Shown one piece after another: positions 34,508 through 42,382 of a stretch of DNA of 60,265 bases (positions within the stretch are counted from its first letter, which is position 1; every line of letters starts with the position of its first letter). The stretch lies in the NCBI GenBank assembly GCA_949494735.1, contig CATABD010000005.1, forward strand, positions 1-60,265, written 5' to 3'. The position numbers and the translations under genes were made by a program. The notes beneath the pieces were generated by a model. It was given only the letters and a program-made list of their open reading frames with translations. It had not been told where the DNA came from and did no database searches. Origin of the DNA: an uncultured Oscillospiraceae bacterium. Lineage in GTDB: Bacteria; Bacillota; Clostridia; Oscillospirales; Oscillospiraceae.

Positions 34508-35353
34508 CTACATAAGCAATTGCAGCCGTTCCAGATCCCGCGTGTGCTCCAGGCCGGTGGAGCGCAGGTAGATCCGGGTGGTCTCAATGGAACTGTGGCC
34601 CAGCACGTCCGCCAGCTTTACAATGTCCCGGCACACCCGGTAAAAAACCGTGGCAAACAGATGGCGCAGGTTGTGGGGAAACACCTTGGACGCTTCCACC
34701 CCCGCCGCCGCGCACAGGCCCTTCATCTCCCTCCAGATTTGCTTTCTGGACAGGCTGGCGCCGTCTTTGGTGAGAAAAATCTCGCCAGAGGCGATTTTTT
34801 GTTTTTCAGCGTATTTGTTCAGTTTGCGGCACAGCTTCCCCGGCAGCAGAATCACCCGCACCTTCCCCTTCAGGCTGATAACCGCCTTTCCGGCCCGGGC
34901 AGCCTCCACGGTGAGGCAGCGCACCTCGCCCACCCGGATCCCCGTGGAGCAGATGGCCTCCATCAGCAGCCCCAGCCTGGCCTTTCCCTGGCTGTGGGCA
35001 GTTTTCAGCAGGCGCAGGTATTCTTCCTTCGTCAGGGACCGCTCCTGCTCCCGGAACACCCGCCGCTGGATCCGGAGCAGCTTCACGCGGCAGTCGTCCC
35101 ATTTCATAAACCGAAGGAAATTATTGACCGCGCACAGCTTGGCGTTCACCGTGGCCGGGGTCAGGTTCTTTGACATCAGTTCCCCCTTCCAGCCGATTAC
35201 CGCCTGCTTCGTCACGCCGCCCCCCCTGAGCCAGCAAGAGAATTCCCGCACATTGTGCAGGTACTTTTCGATGGTAGCCGCACTGCGCTCGTCCTCCATA
35301 AGATGGCCCCTGTAGTCTTTCAGATGCGCGCCCGCTATCCTGCGTCCGTTCAT
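34508..35353 (-). CDS. Tyrosine site-specific recombinase (likely invertase of the pel switch)
   Basis: 281 residues, XerC/D-like. An N-terminal SAM-like core-binding domain (about 10-95) and a catalytic domain carry the full set of active residues: R in STGIRVGEVR, K in the SLKGKVRVI hairpin, H-x-x-R in FPHNLRH, H in LGHSSIETT and the nucleophile Y in TRIYLRST. There are no other mobile-element genes nearby, so it is more likely a dedicated invertase than a prophage integrase. The ATG at 35353 has a poor ribosome site; an internal ATG at 35299 has AGGGG about 8 bp upstream and is a possible alternative. Confidence 0.9.
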   Translation of the reverse strand: MNGRRIAGAHLKDYRGHLMEDERSAATIEKYLHNVREFSCWLRGGGVTKQAVIGWKGELMSKNLTPATVNAKLCAVNNFLRFMKWDDCRVKLLRIQRRVFREQERSLTKEEYLRLLKTAHSQGKARLGLLMEAICSTGIRVGEVRCLTVEAARAGKAVISLKGKVRVILLPGKLCRKLNKYAEKQKIASGEIFLTKDGASLSRKQIWREMKGLCAAAGVEASKVFPHNLRHLFATVFYRVCRDIVKLADVLGHSSIETTRIYLRSTGLEHTRDLERLQLLM

Positions 35354-35443
35354 AAATATGATAGCCCCCTGTCTTTTTGGATGCCGCTATTTTACCACGG
35401 ACTGGCAAGACCTGCACCATTGCCTGCCAATCAAGCCCGGGCG

Positions 35444-35477
35444 CAGCCGGGGCCCTTTTGCCCGGCGCTGTTTTTTT
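35444..35477 (+). terminator. Rightward terminator beyond the recombinase gene
   Basis: Stem GCCGGG (35446-35451) with CCCGGC (35461-35466), extendable by CAG/CTG around a 2-nt bulge, followed by T7 (35471-35477). No rightward gene ends here. It is placed to stop the transcript that the switch promoter would send antisense through the recombinase gene in the OFF state. Confidence 0.65.
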
Positions 35478-35487
35478 GCTTCCCCCC

Positions 35488-35516
35488 TTTACGTCCATAA
35501 AATGATGTGATATAAT
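35488..35516 (+). promoter_or_regulatory. Promoter for the DUF1836 gene
   Basis: TTTACG (35488-35493), 17 bp, perfect TATAAT (35511-35516); 48 bp before the ATG at 35564. Confidence 0.6.
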
Positions 35517-35563
35517 TCCCTGTACTAGATTGGACGGGCCCGATACGGATTGGAGGAACCCCC

Positions 35564-36097
35564 ATGGAGGAGTTGGCCGAACTGAAGCAGCAGCTCACCC
35601 AGCAGCGCCCCGCCGGCTGGGACGACCTGCCCGACATCCCGCTGTATATGGACCAGGTGGTGGGCTATCTGGCCCGGCAGATGGTGAGCATGGGGGAGGG
35701 CGACGCCCTTACCTCCGCCATGATTAACAACTATATCAAGGACGGCCTGGTGGAGCGGGCCAACGGCAAAAAATACGGCCAGGAGCATCTGGCCTACCTC
35801 ACCGCCATCACCGCCCTGAAGCAGGTGATGAGCGTGCGGGAGATGAAGGTGCTCACCACCGTGGGCCGGGAGCTGCGGGCGCCCCAGCGGCAGTACGAGT
35901 ACTTCTGCCAGTACCTGGACCAGGCCATGACGGACGCCGCCGCCGGCATTGACGAGGACACCGCCGACCAAGACCTGCCCAAGCTGGTGCTTGAGCTGGC
36001 TATGCGCAGCTATGCCAGCGGGCTGGCCTGCCACCGGGCCCTGGCCATCCTGGCCCAGCGCACGGGGCACGGGGACCTGCTCAAAAAGAAGAAATGA
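35564..36097 (+). CDS. DUF1836-domain protein, probable MerR-like DNA-binding regulator
   Basis: 177 residues with TTGGAGG 9 bp before the ATG. The family core is clear: LPDIPLYMDQVVGYL, LTSAMINNYIKDGLVERANGKKYGQEHLAYLTAI and LKQVMSVREMK. The INNYIKDGLV...KKY part has the look of a winged helix-turn-helix recognition helix and wing. DUF1836 proteins are widespread in Firmicutes, usually next to DegV genes as here. No target is known. Confidence 0.85.
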   Translation: MEELAELKQQLTQQRPAGWDDLPDIPLYMDQVVGYLARQMVSMGEGDALTSAMINNYIKDGLVERANGKKYGQEHLAYLTAITALKQVMSVREMKVLTTVGRELRAPQRQYEYFCQYLDQAMTDAAAGIDEDTADQDLPKLVLELAMRSYASGLACHRALAILAQRTGHGDLLKKKK

Positions 36098-36148
36098 TCT
36101 CCGGCTCCGGCCGGTCTCATGATATTTGAATTTTGGAGGAATTTGACC

Positions 36149-37024
36149 ATGAACGACTATATTATCATCACCGATTCGTCCTGCGACCTGCCCGACAGCC
36201 TGGTGAAGGAGCTGGAACTGACCATACTCCCCCTGGCCTTCATCATGGACGGCAAGACCTATCGGAACTGGCCGGATAACCGGGACATGTCCCCCGACAC
36301 CTTCTATAACAAGGAAAAGGAGGGCCTCATGGCCACCACCAACGCCGTCAATGTGGAGGAGGCGGCCCAGGCAATTAAGGAGGCGGCCCTCCAGCAGGGG
36401 AAGGACGCGCTGGTGCTGGCCTTCTCCTCCGGGCTGTCCAGCACCTGCGGCGCGTTCCAGATTGCCGCCCAGGAGCTGAGCGAGCAGTATCCCCAGCGCA
36501 AAATTTACGTGGTGGACACCCTGTGCGCCTCCCTGGGCCAGGGGATGCTGGTGTACCAGGCCGCCAAGCTCCGCCGGCAGGGCAAGACCATCGAGGAGGT
36601 CCGGGACTGGGCGGAGGAAAACAAGCTGCGCCAGTGCCACTGGTTCACCGTCAACGACCTGTTCTTTTTGAAGAAGGGCGGACGGGTGTCCGCCGCCACC
36701 GCCGTGGTGGGCACCATGCTCCAGATCAAGCCCGTCCTCCACGTGGACGACGAGGGCCACCTCATCAACGTGGCCAAGGCCAGGGGCCGCAAGGCGTCCC
36801 TCACCGCCCTGGTGGACAAGGTGGGGGAGCTGGCCGACGACCCCGCCTCCCAGACCATGTTCATCAGCAACAGCGACTGCCTGGAGGACGCGCAGTTTGT
36901 GGCCGACGAGATCAAAACCCGCTACGGTGTGAAGGAGATCATCATCAACTCCATCGGGCCGGTGATCGGGGCCCATACCGGGCCGGGGTGCGTGGCGCTG
37001 TTCTTCATGGGCAAGCACCGGTAA
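36149..37024 (+). CDS. DegV-family fatty-acid-binding protein
   Basis: 291 residues from ATG 36149 (GGAGG 9 bp upstream); the frame is open 30 bp further without need. DegV/FakB fold: TDSSCDLPDSL at the start, the ligand-site SSGLSSTCGAFQIA, and a C-terminal IGPVIGAHTGPGCVALFF, which holds the conserved acyl-carboxylate His-Thr-Gly element. FakB proteins present fatty acids to the kinase FakA for phospholipid synthesis; no FakA is in the window. Confidence 0.9.
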   Translation: MNDYIIITDSSCDLPDSLVKELELTILPLAFIMDGKTYRNWPDNRDMSPDTFYNKEKEGLMATTNAVNVEEAAQAIKEAALQQGKDALVLAFSSGLSSTCGAFQIAAQELSEQYPQRKIYVVDTLCASLGQGMLVYQAAKLRRQGKTIEEVRDWAEENKLRQCHWFTVNDLFFLKKGGRVSAATAVVGTMLQIKPVLHVDDEGHLINVAKARGRKASLTALVDKVGELADDPASQTMFISNSDCLEDAQFVADEIKTRYGVKEIIINSIGPVIGAHTGPGCVALFFMGKHR

Positions 37025-37099
37025 ACTCCCCGCCGGGTGCGATCCACATCCCGCGCCTGGGTGGGCGGACCGTTTGTCCTTTTTTGAATGCCGCGAATC

Positions 37100-37136
37100 A
37101 CCAGCCGCTTCCTGTGGAGGCGGCTGGTTTTTATTT
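37100..37136 (+). terminator. Terminator of the DUF1836-degV unit
   Basis: Stem ACCAGCCGC (37100-37108) with GCGGCTGGT (37120-37128), followed by TTTTTATTT. Confidence 0.85.
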
Positions 37137-37161
37137 CCCCAAAATTTTTTGCTTCCCCCTC

Positions 37162-37210
37162 TTGACAAGTCCGTGTATAGCGTCTATACTGTGTATATCG
37201 TATATATACA
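37162..37210 (+). promoter_or_regulatory. Promoter with two GntR-type operators
   Basis: TTGACA (37162-37167), 17 bp, TATACT (37185-37190). A palindrome GTATAG-cgt-CTATAC (37175-37189) overlaps the -10 box, and a second, TGTATAT-n5-ATATACA (37192-37210), covers the start region. This is the layout of a YtrA-type autorepressed operon. Confidence 0.85.
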
Positions 37211-37230
37211 AAATATCAATGAGGTGCACC

Positions 37231-37605
37231 ATGGACATCATCATCAGCAATTCCTCCGGCGTGCCGATCTATGAGCAGATCGTGCGCCAGCTGAAGGGGC
37301 TCATCCTTTCAGGCGGGCTTCCCGAGGGCGCGGCCCTGCCCTCCATGCGGCTGCTGGCCCGGGATCTGCGCATCTCCGTCATTACCACCAAACGGGCCTA
37401 TGAGGAATTGGAGCGGGAGGGCTTTCTCACCACCGTCCCCGGCAAGGGCTGCTTCGTGGCCGCCCAGAACCGGGAGACCCGCCGGGAGGCCGTGCTGTGC
37501 CAGATTGAGGAGCACCTGTCCCAGGCGGTGGACGCCGCCAGGGCGGGGGCCGTGGGGCTGGACGAGCTGTCCGAAATGCTAAACACGCTGTATAGTGAGG
37601 AGTAG
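37231..37605 (+). CDS. GntR-family (YtrA subfamily) transcriptional repressor
   Basis: 124 residues. Short YtrA-type GntR: winged HTH (IYEQIVRQLKGLILSGGLPEGAALPSMR, ISVITTKRAYEELEREGFL, VPGKGCFV) followed by only one dimerisation helix rather than a full effector domain. It is co-transcribed with an ABC transporter pair, 2 bp before the ATPase gene. It probably represses its own operon through the palindromes at 37175-37210, released by cell-envelope-active compounds as known for YtrA relatives. Confidence 0.92.
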   Translation: MDIIISNSSGVPIYEQIVRQLKGLILSGGLPEGAALPSMRLLARDLRISVITTKRAYEELEREGFLTTVPGKGCFVAAQNRETRREAVLCQIEEHLSQAVDAARAGAVGLDELSEMLNTLYSEE

Positions 37606-37607
37606 TT

Positions 37608-38456
37608 ATGACAAATTGTATTGAAATCAAGGGGCTTGTCAAGGAGTACAAGACCTTCACCCTGGGGCCCATCGACCTGAAGGTGCCCGGCGGGTCCATC
37701 ATGGGCCTCATCGGGGAGAACGGGGCGGGCAAGACCACCCTCATCAAGTCCATGCTGGGCGTCACCCGGCCCACCGCCGGGGAGGCGTCCCTGCTGGGGA
37801 CGGACCCGGACCGCGCGAAAGAGGACATCGGCATCGTGCTGGACGACTGCTTCTTCTCCGAATACCTGCGGGTGAAGGATGTGGACAGCGTGCTGCGCCG
37901 GGTGTTCAAGGGCTGGGACCGGGGGCTGTTCCGGGATTACCTGGACAAGTTCGGCCTGGCCGGGAGCAAAAACATCAAGGAGCTTTCCCGGGGCATGCGC
38001 ATGAAGCTGTCCCTGGCGGCGGCGCTGGCCCACCGGCCCAAGCTCCTGCTGCTGGACGAGGCCACGGCGGGGCTGGACCCGGTGGTGCGGGAGGAAATTC
38101 TGGACGAGTTCTTGAACTTTGTCTCCGACGACGACCACGCCATCCTCATCTCCAGCCACATCACATCGGATCTGGAGAAGGTGGCGGACTACATCGCCTA
38201 TCTCCACCAGGGAAAGCTGCTGCTGTGCGACGAAAAGGATAGATTGCTGGAGAGCTACGGGCGGCTGGTGTGCGCCAGGGAGGAGCTGGACCAGGTGGAC
38301 CGGGGCTATCTGGTGGCCGCCCGGAAGAGCCAGTATTCCACCGAGGCCCTTATCCGCCGCAAGGGGGACTTCAAGCGGCTCTACCCCCGGCTGGCGGTGG
38401 AGCCGGTGACGCTGGACGAGCTGATGGTATTCGTGGTAAAGGGGGAGCAAGCATGA
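37608..38456 (+). CDS. ABC transporter ATP-binding protein (YtrB-like)
   Basis: 282 residues. Walker A GENGAGKTTLIKS, Q-loop region, a variant signature LSRGMRMKLSLAAALAHRP, Walker B LLLLDEATAGLD and the switch His in LISSHIT are all present. Partner permease follows with ATGA overlap. An exporter-type ATPase of the two-gene GntR-linked class, presumably for lipid or peptide stress. Confidence 0.92.
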   Translation: MTNCIEIKGLVKEYKTFTLGPIDLKVPGGSIMGLIGENGAGKTTLIKSMLGVTRPTAGEASLLGTDPDRAKEDIGIVLDDCFFSEYLRVKDVDSVLRRVFKGWDRGLFRDYLDKFGLAGSKNIKELSRGMRMKLSLAAALAHRPKLLLLDEATAGLDPVVREEILDEFLNFVSDDDHAILISSHITSDLEKVADYIAYLHQGKLLLCDEKDRLLESYGRLVCAREELDQVDRGYLVAARKSQYSTEALIRRKGDFKRLYPRLAVEPVTLDELMVFVVKGEQA

Positions 38457-39106
38457 CCGGCCTGATTTTGAAGGATTTCCTTATTCTGCGCAAAACCCTG
38501 CGCAGCTATCTGATGATCCTGGCAATCTACGCGGCGGTGGCCTTCTCCGGATTCTGGCAGGCGTCCTTTGTGAGCGGCTTCATGATGGTGATGGTGTCCA
38601 TGCTGCCCATGAACGTGTTCGCTTACGACAAGCAGTGTAATTGGGACACCTACGGCCTGTCCCTGCCCATAGGCCGCACCAGGACCGTGGCGTCCCGGTA
38701 TCTGGTGGTGCTGATCCTGGTGGCCATGGCCGGGGCCCTCACCATCGCCATGGGGGTGGCCATGAACCTGGCGGGCCGCATGGAGGAGAGCCTGGGGGAG
38801 TACCTGCTCACCAGCGCCGTCTTCGTGGTGTTTGCCACGGTAATCAACGCCATGATGCTGCCCCTGCTGTACAAATTCGGCTCGGAGCGGGCCCGGATGA
38901 TGCTGTTCGGCGTCATGGGTATCATTGCCCTGCTGGTGGTGATTTTCCTGATCCCCCTGGGGGGCCTGGACTGGCTCCAGTCCCTGGGCACGCCCACCAT
39001 GGAGCAGGTGGCCGCCGTCCCCGCCGTGGCGGTGGTTTCGGGGCTGGTGCTGCTGGCCCTGTCCTTCCTGCTGTCCCGGCATTTCTACGGGGCCAAAGAC
39101 GTATAG
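38453..39106 (+). CDS. ABC-2-type transporter permease
   Basis: 217 residues from ATG 38453, with six hydrophobic segments. The N-terminal GLILKDFLILRKTLRSYLMIL and the MLPMNVFAYDKQCNWDTYGLSLPIGR motif are characteristic of the ABC2_membrane_2 family that pairs with YtrA/YtrB-like proteins. Completes a three-gene operon. Confidence 0.9.
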   Translation: MTGLILKDFLILRKTLRSYLMILAIYAAVAFSGFWQASFVSGFMMVMVSMLPMNVFAYDKQCNWDTYGLSLPIGRTRTVASRYLVVLILVAMAGALTIAMGVAMNLAGRMEESLGEYLLTSAVFVVFATVINAMMLPLLYKFGSERARMMLFGVMGIIALLVVIFLIPLGGLDWLQSLGTPTMEQVAAVPAVAVVSGLVLLALSFLLSRHFYGAKDV

Positions 39107-39118
39107 CCCCAATTTCCC

Positions 39119-39181
39119 TTGCATTTTCTCCCAACAGCATATATAATGAAATGGCTTCCTTGTGGAGGCCATTTCATTATA
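39119..39181 (+). promoter_or_regulatory. Promoter merged with a long hairpin
   Basis: TTGCAT (39119-39124), 17 bp, TATAAT (39142-39147). The -10 box is the outer end of an 18-bp-arm inverted repeat (39142-39159 with 39164-39181, TTGT loop, one T-G wobble). The hairpin could end the ABC operon, serve as an operator, or shape the 5' end of the next transcript. Confidence 0.7.
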
Positions 39182-39207
39182 CACAAGATATGGTAGGAGG
39201 TATCCCC

Positions 39208-40275
39208 TTGAAACGAACCCTCAGCCTCTTTCTGGCCCTGCTCTCCGCCGGGCTGCTGCTGTGTTCCGGCGTACATACCGCCTGGGCCGCCCAGCCCCCG
39301 GCCGGCAGCGGCAAGCCCTATTCCATCATGGTCAACCGAGCCCAGAGCACCGTCACCGTCTACGGGCTGGACGAGGACGGCGGGTACACCGTCCCCGTGA
39401 AGGCCATGGTGTGCTCCACCGGGCGCGAGGGCCATGCCACCCCCACCGGCACCTTTACCATCGGCGGGCGGTGGACCTGGGTGCACATGTTCGACGGCTC
39501 CTACGGCCAATACTGTACCCAGATCAAGGGGAATATCCTGTTCCACTCGGTATGCTACACCGAAAAAGACCCCTCCACCCTGATGACGGAGGAGTATAAC
39601 GGCCTGGGGGCCCCGGCTTCCTTGGGCTGCGTCCGGCTCCAGACGGCGGACGCCAAGTGGATTTACGACAACTGCGCTCGGGGCACCAAGGTCACCATCT
39701 ATGACGGCGGCGACCCCGGCCCCCTGGGCAAGCCGGACAAGCTGGTGCCCCACATCTCCGAGGAGGCGGCCAACGGCTGGGACCCCACCGACCCCCGGGA
39801 GGACAACCCCTGGCACGCCCTTCTCTCCGGCCAGGGGGAAACCGCCCCCCGGCCCGAGCCGCTCCCCGCGGCCCAGTCGGTGTCCTGCGCCCTCATGGCC
39901 CAGGCCCTGTATACGCTGTCCGGCGAGGGCGGGCCCGTCAGCGACGCCCAGGCGGTAGACTGGGCCGCAGGCCACCGCCTGCTGGACGGCGTGGCGGGCC
40001 AGGACTTTGACCCCTCCGCCCCCATCACCCGGCAGGAGCTGGTAACCATGCTGTACCGTTATGAGACGGAGTATCTGGGCCGCGCCATCCGGCCCTCCGG
40101 CAGCCTGGCCCGCTTTTCCGACGGGGCGGGGGTGCATACCGCCGCCCGGGACGCCATGCGCTGGGCGGTGGGGGCCGGCCTCATCCAGGGCGCCTCGGAG
40201 AACGCCCTTTTGCCCGCGCACTATGTCAGCCGCACCCAGATGGACATCATTCTCCAACGCTACCGCCGGCTTTGA
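39208..40275 (+). CDS. Secreted L,D-transpeptidase (YkuD) with C-terminal SLH-type repeats
   Basis: 355 residues from TTG 39208 (TAGGAGG 7 bp upstream). Signal peptide with AWA-AQ cleavage near residue 28. The YkuD domain (about 35-180) contains ILFHSVCY and, 28 residues on, SLGCVRLQ, together giving the catalytic His and Cys of the HX14-17[ST]HGChN-like motif in its variant form. Residues about 215-355 hold two SLH-like modules (ALMAQALYTLS..., ITRQELVTMLYRYE, ARDAMRWAVGAGLIQG). Forms 3-3 peptidoglycan cross-links or anchors proteins, and is held to the wall by SLH binding to pyruvylated polymers. Confidence 0.88.
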   Translation: MKRTLSLFLALLSAGLLLCSGVHTAWAAQPPAGSGKPYSIMVNRAQSTVTVYGLDEDGGYTVPVKAMVCSTGREGHATPTGTFTIGGRWTWVHMFDGSYGQYCTQIKGNILFHSVCYTEKDPSTLMTEEYNGLGAPASLGCVRLQTADAKWIYDNCARGTKVTIYDGGDPGPLGKPDKLVPHISEEAANGWDPTDPREDNPWHALLSGQGETAPRPEPLPAAQSVSCALMAQALYTLSGEGGPVSDAQAVDWAAGHRLLDGVAGQDFDPSAPITRQELVTMLYRYETEYLGRAIRPSGSLARFSDGAGVHTAARDAMRWAVGAGLIQGASENALLPAHYVSRTQMDIILQRYRRL

Positions 40276-40283
40276 CGGACATA

Positions 40284-40444
40284 AGAAGCTATACCAATAG
40301 CCGAAGTATTCAGAATTGCGAACCAAAACCGCTGCTGGCAAGGCAAAAAATCGCAGAAATACTTTATGTATTTCAAGATTGTTTAACGCGGCCGGCGACG
40401 GTTTTGGCCGCAAGGAGGGTATTGAGGCTACTGGTGCAGCTTCT
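40284..40444. repeat. 161-bp MITE-like element with 19-bp imperfect terminal inverted repeats
   Basis: Left end AGAAGCTATACCAATAGCC (40284-40302) and the inverse complement of the right end (40426-40444) match at 17 of 19 positions. Inside are further inverted pairs (CCAAAACCG/CGGTTTTGG, GAAATAC/GTATTTC). It has lower GC than its surroundings and no coding capacity, and lies between a stop codon and a terminator. Confidence 0.65.
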
Positions 40445-40446
40445 AA

Positions 40447-40474
40447 GAGCGCCCCCGCGAAAGCGGGGGCGCTC
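40447..40474 (+). terminator. Strong hairpin terminator
   Basis: Perfect 12-bp stem GAGCGCCCCCGC/GCGGGGGCGCTC with GAAA loop, followed by CTTTGCTTTC. Ends the L,D-transpeptidase unit and faces the convergent XRE gene. Confidence 0.8.
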
Positions 40475-40482
40475 CTTTGCTT

Positions 40483-41208
40483 TCATGATGCGGTTTTCTC
40501 CCTCCGGGCCCTCCAGCCCCTCCAGGCCAGCCGGGCAGTGAGGACAGGCAGGGCGATGGTGAGCGCGCTCAGCGCCCCGTAGGCCAGCAGGAGCAGCAGG
40601 ATCATCAGCAGGATGCTGCCCCCCAGCGCCCCGTCCGCCATCAGCCACCTCCAGGACATCGCAAGTCCCGTAAAGGGCTGCCACGCGCCGATTACCGGGC
40701 CCATGATGGCCGGGGTGCACAAAAACATCCAGCCCAGCGCCCACGCCAGCCAGCCCAGCCCGAGGAAGGGGTGCTTTTTTGCCAGCAGCAGGGGCAGTCC
40801 CGCGATAAGTACCACAAGTCCTATGAGAAATGTCTCGTTATCGGCCCTGGCCGCCGAGATCAGGCAAAGCCCCGCGCCCCCCGCCGCGCAGACCACGCCC
40901 AGGATCTGGGCCGCGGTGAGGCACCTCCGGGGCCGCTCCACGTAGATGATCTTCGCCTCCGGCTCCGCCGCCGGGGTGTCCGCCCGTTCAGGGGCCGCTC
41001 CGGCGGGCGCTTCCCCGTCACGCACCAGCTGGTCTACCGTCACGCCGAACAGGTCGGCCAGCCGGATGAGTTTGTCCAGCTCGGGCACCGACTGGCCCGT
41101 CTCCCACTTGCTCACCGACTGCCGGGACACCTCCAGCCTGTCTGCCAGCTCCCCCTGGGACAGGTTTTGCCCGGTCCGCAGCTTTAAAATCTTTTCCGCC
41201 AAGCTCAT
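40483..41208 (-). CDS. XRE-family regulator with C-terminal membrane spans
   Basis: 241 residues from ATG 41208 (GGAGG 8 bp upstream); the longer open frame to 41349 lacks a start signal. N-terminal Cro/C1 HTH (LAEKILKLRTGQNLSQGELADRLEVSRQSVSKWETGQSVP) followed by an acidic linker and about four membrane spans. Such one-protein membrane-bound regulators in Firmicutes sense envelope state directly. No target gene is apparent nearby. Confidence 0.88.
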   Translation of the reverse strand: MSLAEKILKLRTGQNLSQGELADRLEVSRQSVSKWETGQSVPELDKLIRLADLFGVTVDQLVRDGEAPAGAAPERADTPAAEPEAKIIYVERPRRCLTAAQILGVVCAAGGAGLCLISAARADNETFLIGLVVLIAGLPLLLAKKHPFLGLGWLAWALGWMFLCTPAIMGPVIGAWQPFTGLAMSWRWLMADGALGGSILLMILLLLLAYGALSALTIALPVLTARLAWRGWRARREKTAS

Positions 41209-41233
41209 CGGCGCCGCCTCCCTTCTGGGCCCT

Positions 41234-41262
41234 ATTCTAACGGTTTCCCAGGAAAAAGGCAA
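41234..41262 (-). promoter_or_regulatory. Promoter of the membrane-bound XRE regulator
   Basis: Minus strand: TTGCCT (41257-41262), 17 bp, TAGAAT (41234-41239). Confidence 0.6.
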
Positions 41263-41379
41263 CCAATCGCCCTTGGAAATTTTAGCAACCGGCGGTTGCA
41301 TCGCCGGGGCAAGCTCCGCTTTCCCCACCCCTTTCCCCCTCAAAGCCAAAGGGCGGCTTTGAGGAAGCCCCGGCAGACT

Positions 41380-42381
41380 TCACCGCCGGAGCCGCAGGTC
41401 GTCCCCGTAGAAGGTGAGCTCCTGGTACAGCCCGCCGATGCGGGAGGCCAGCTGGGGGGTGTAGCGCTGGGCGATGTGGTCCATGGACAGGTTGGTGGAG
41501 ATGATGGTGTGCCGCCCCGCCTGGAGGCGGCTGTTCACCACCTCATACAGCGAGGACTGGGATAGGGGGGTGGTCAGCTCGCTGCCCAAATCGTCCAGGA
41601 TCAGCAGGTCGCAGCCCAAATAACGCCGGGTGTCGTCCCGGGCCTGGCGCTCCTCTCCGGCGTCCCGGGTGAAGCGGCGGGTCTCAAAGGCGGAAAACAG
41701 GCGGATGGCGGTGTCGTATACCACAGAGTACCCCCGCTGGGACACCTCCCGGGCGATGCAGCCGGACAAAAAGGTCTTGCCCAGCCCCGTCCCCCCGGAC
41801 AGCAACAGGTTTTTCAGCGGATAGCTTGGGAACTGCCGGGCATAGCCCTTGCACGTTTGAACTACCACCTCCATCTGCTCCCGCGGTGAGCATTCCTCCC
41901 CTATCATACATTGATTGCGATACACATCTAACCGTAGGCGGGCAAAGTCTTGTTCATCGGTAAGGTTCAGCAAGGCGGTGAGGGCACGGAGCTGCTCCTG
42001 GGCGCACAGCCCCTTCAGGCAGGCGCACATGCCCCCGGCCGTCCACCCCGTGTCCCCGCACAGGGGGCAGGCCGGGGTGCTGTCCAGGGCGTCCGGCCCG
42101 TGCCCCAGCCGCGCCAGCAGGGCGGCGCGCTCTTCCTGAAGGGCTTCGCTCCGGGCCCGGATGGCGGCAATCTCCGGGCCGTCCGGGGCTACCGGCGTCC
42201 CCCCGGTGGCCAGCCTCGCCAGGTCGGCCATGGACGACCTCAGCGCGGCGTCCAGCTCCCGCAGCCGGGGTTCCCTGGCGTACAGCTCCCGCTCCAGGTC
42301 GTAGCGGCGGCGCTCCCGCCCCTCCCGGCGGCGCTCCAGCCGGGCCAGGGCGCGGCGCATAACGGTGGGCTCGTAGGACAT
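41380..42381 (-). CDS. DnaC/DnaI-like helicase loader ATPase
   Basis: 333 residues. A long N-terminal coiled coil, a zinc site (CPLCGDTGW...CAC, about 112-130) and an AAA+ domain with Walker A SGGTGLGKTFLS, Walker B LLILDDLGSE, sensor ISTNLS and the Arg finger region SRIGG. It loads the replicative helicase during initiation or restart. The DnaD-like gene lies directly upstream (one base between stop and start), so the two form a primosome operon. Confidence 0.9.
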   Translation of the reverse strand: MSYEPTVMRRALARLERRREGRERRRYDLERELYAREPRLRELDAALRSSMADLARLATGGTPVAPDGPEIAAIRARSEALQEERAALLARLGHGPDALDSTPACPLCGDTGWTAGGMCACLKGLCAQEQLRALTALLNLTDEQDFARLRLDVYRNQCMIGEECSPREQMEVVVQTCKGYARQFPSYPLKNLLLSGGTGLGKTFLSGCIAREVSQRGYSVVYDTAIRLFSAFETRRFTRDAGEERQARDDTRRYLGCDLLILDDLGSELTTPLSQSSLYEVVNSRLQAGRHTIISTNLSMDHIAQRYTPQLASRIGGLYQELTFYGDDLRLRR

Positions 42382-42382
42382 G

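Noticed and set aside
34508..35353. Prophage or integrative element integrase
   Set aside because: No phage, conjugation or excisionase genes nearby, no tRNA attachment site, and the inverted repeats fit an invertase better.
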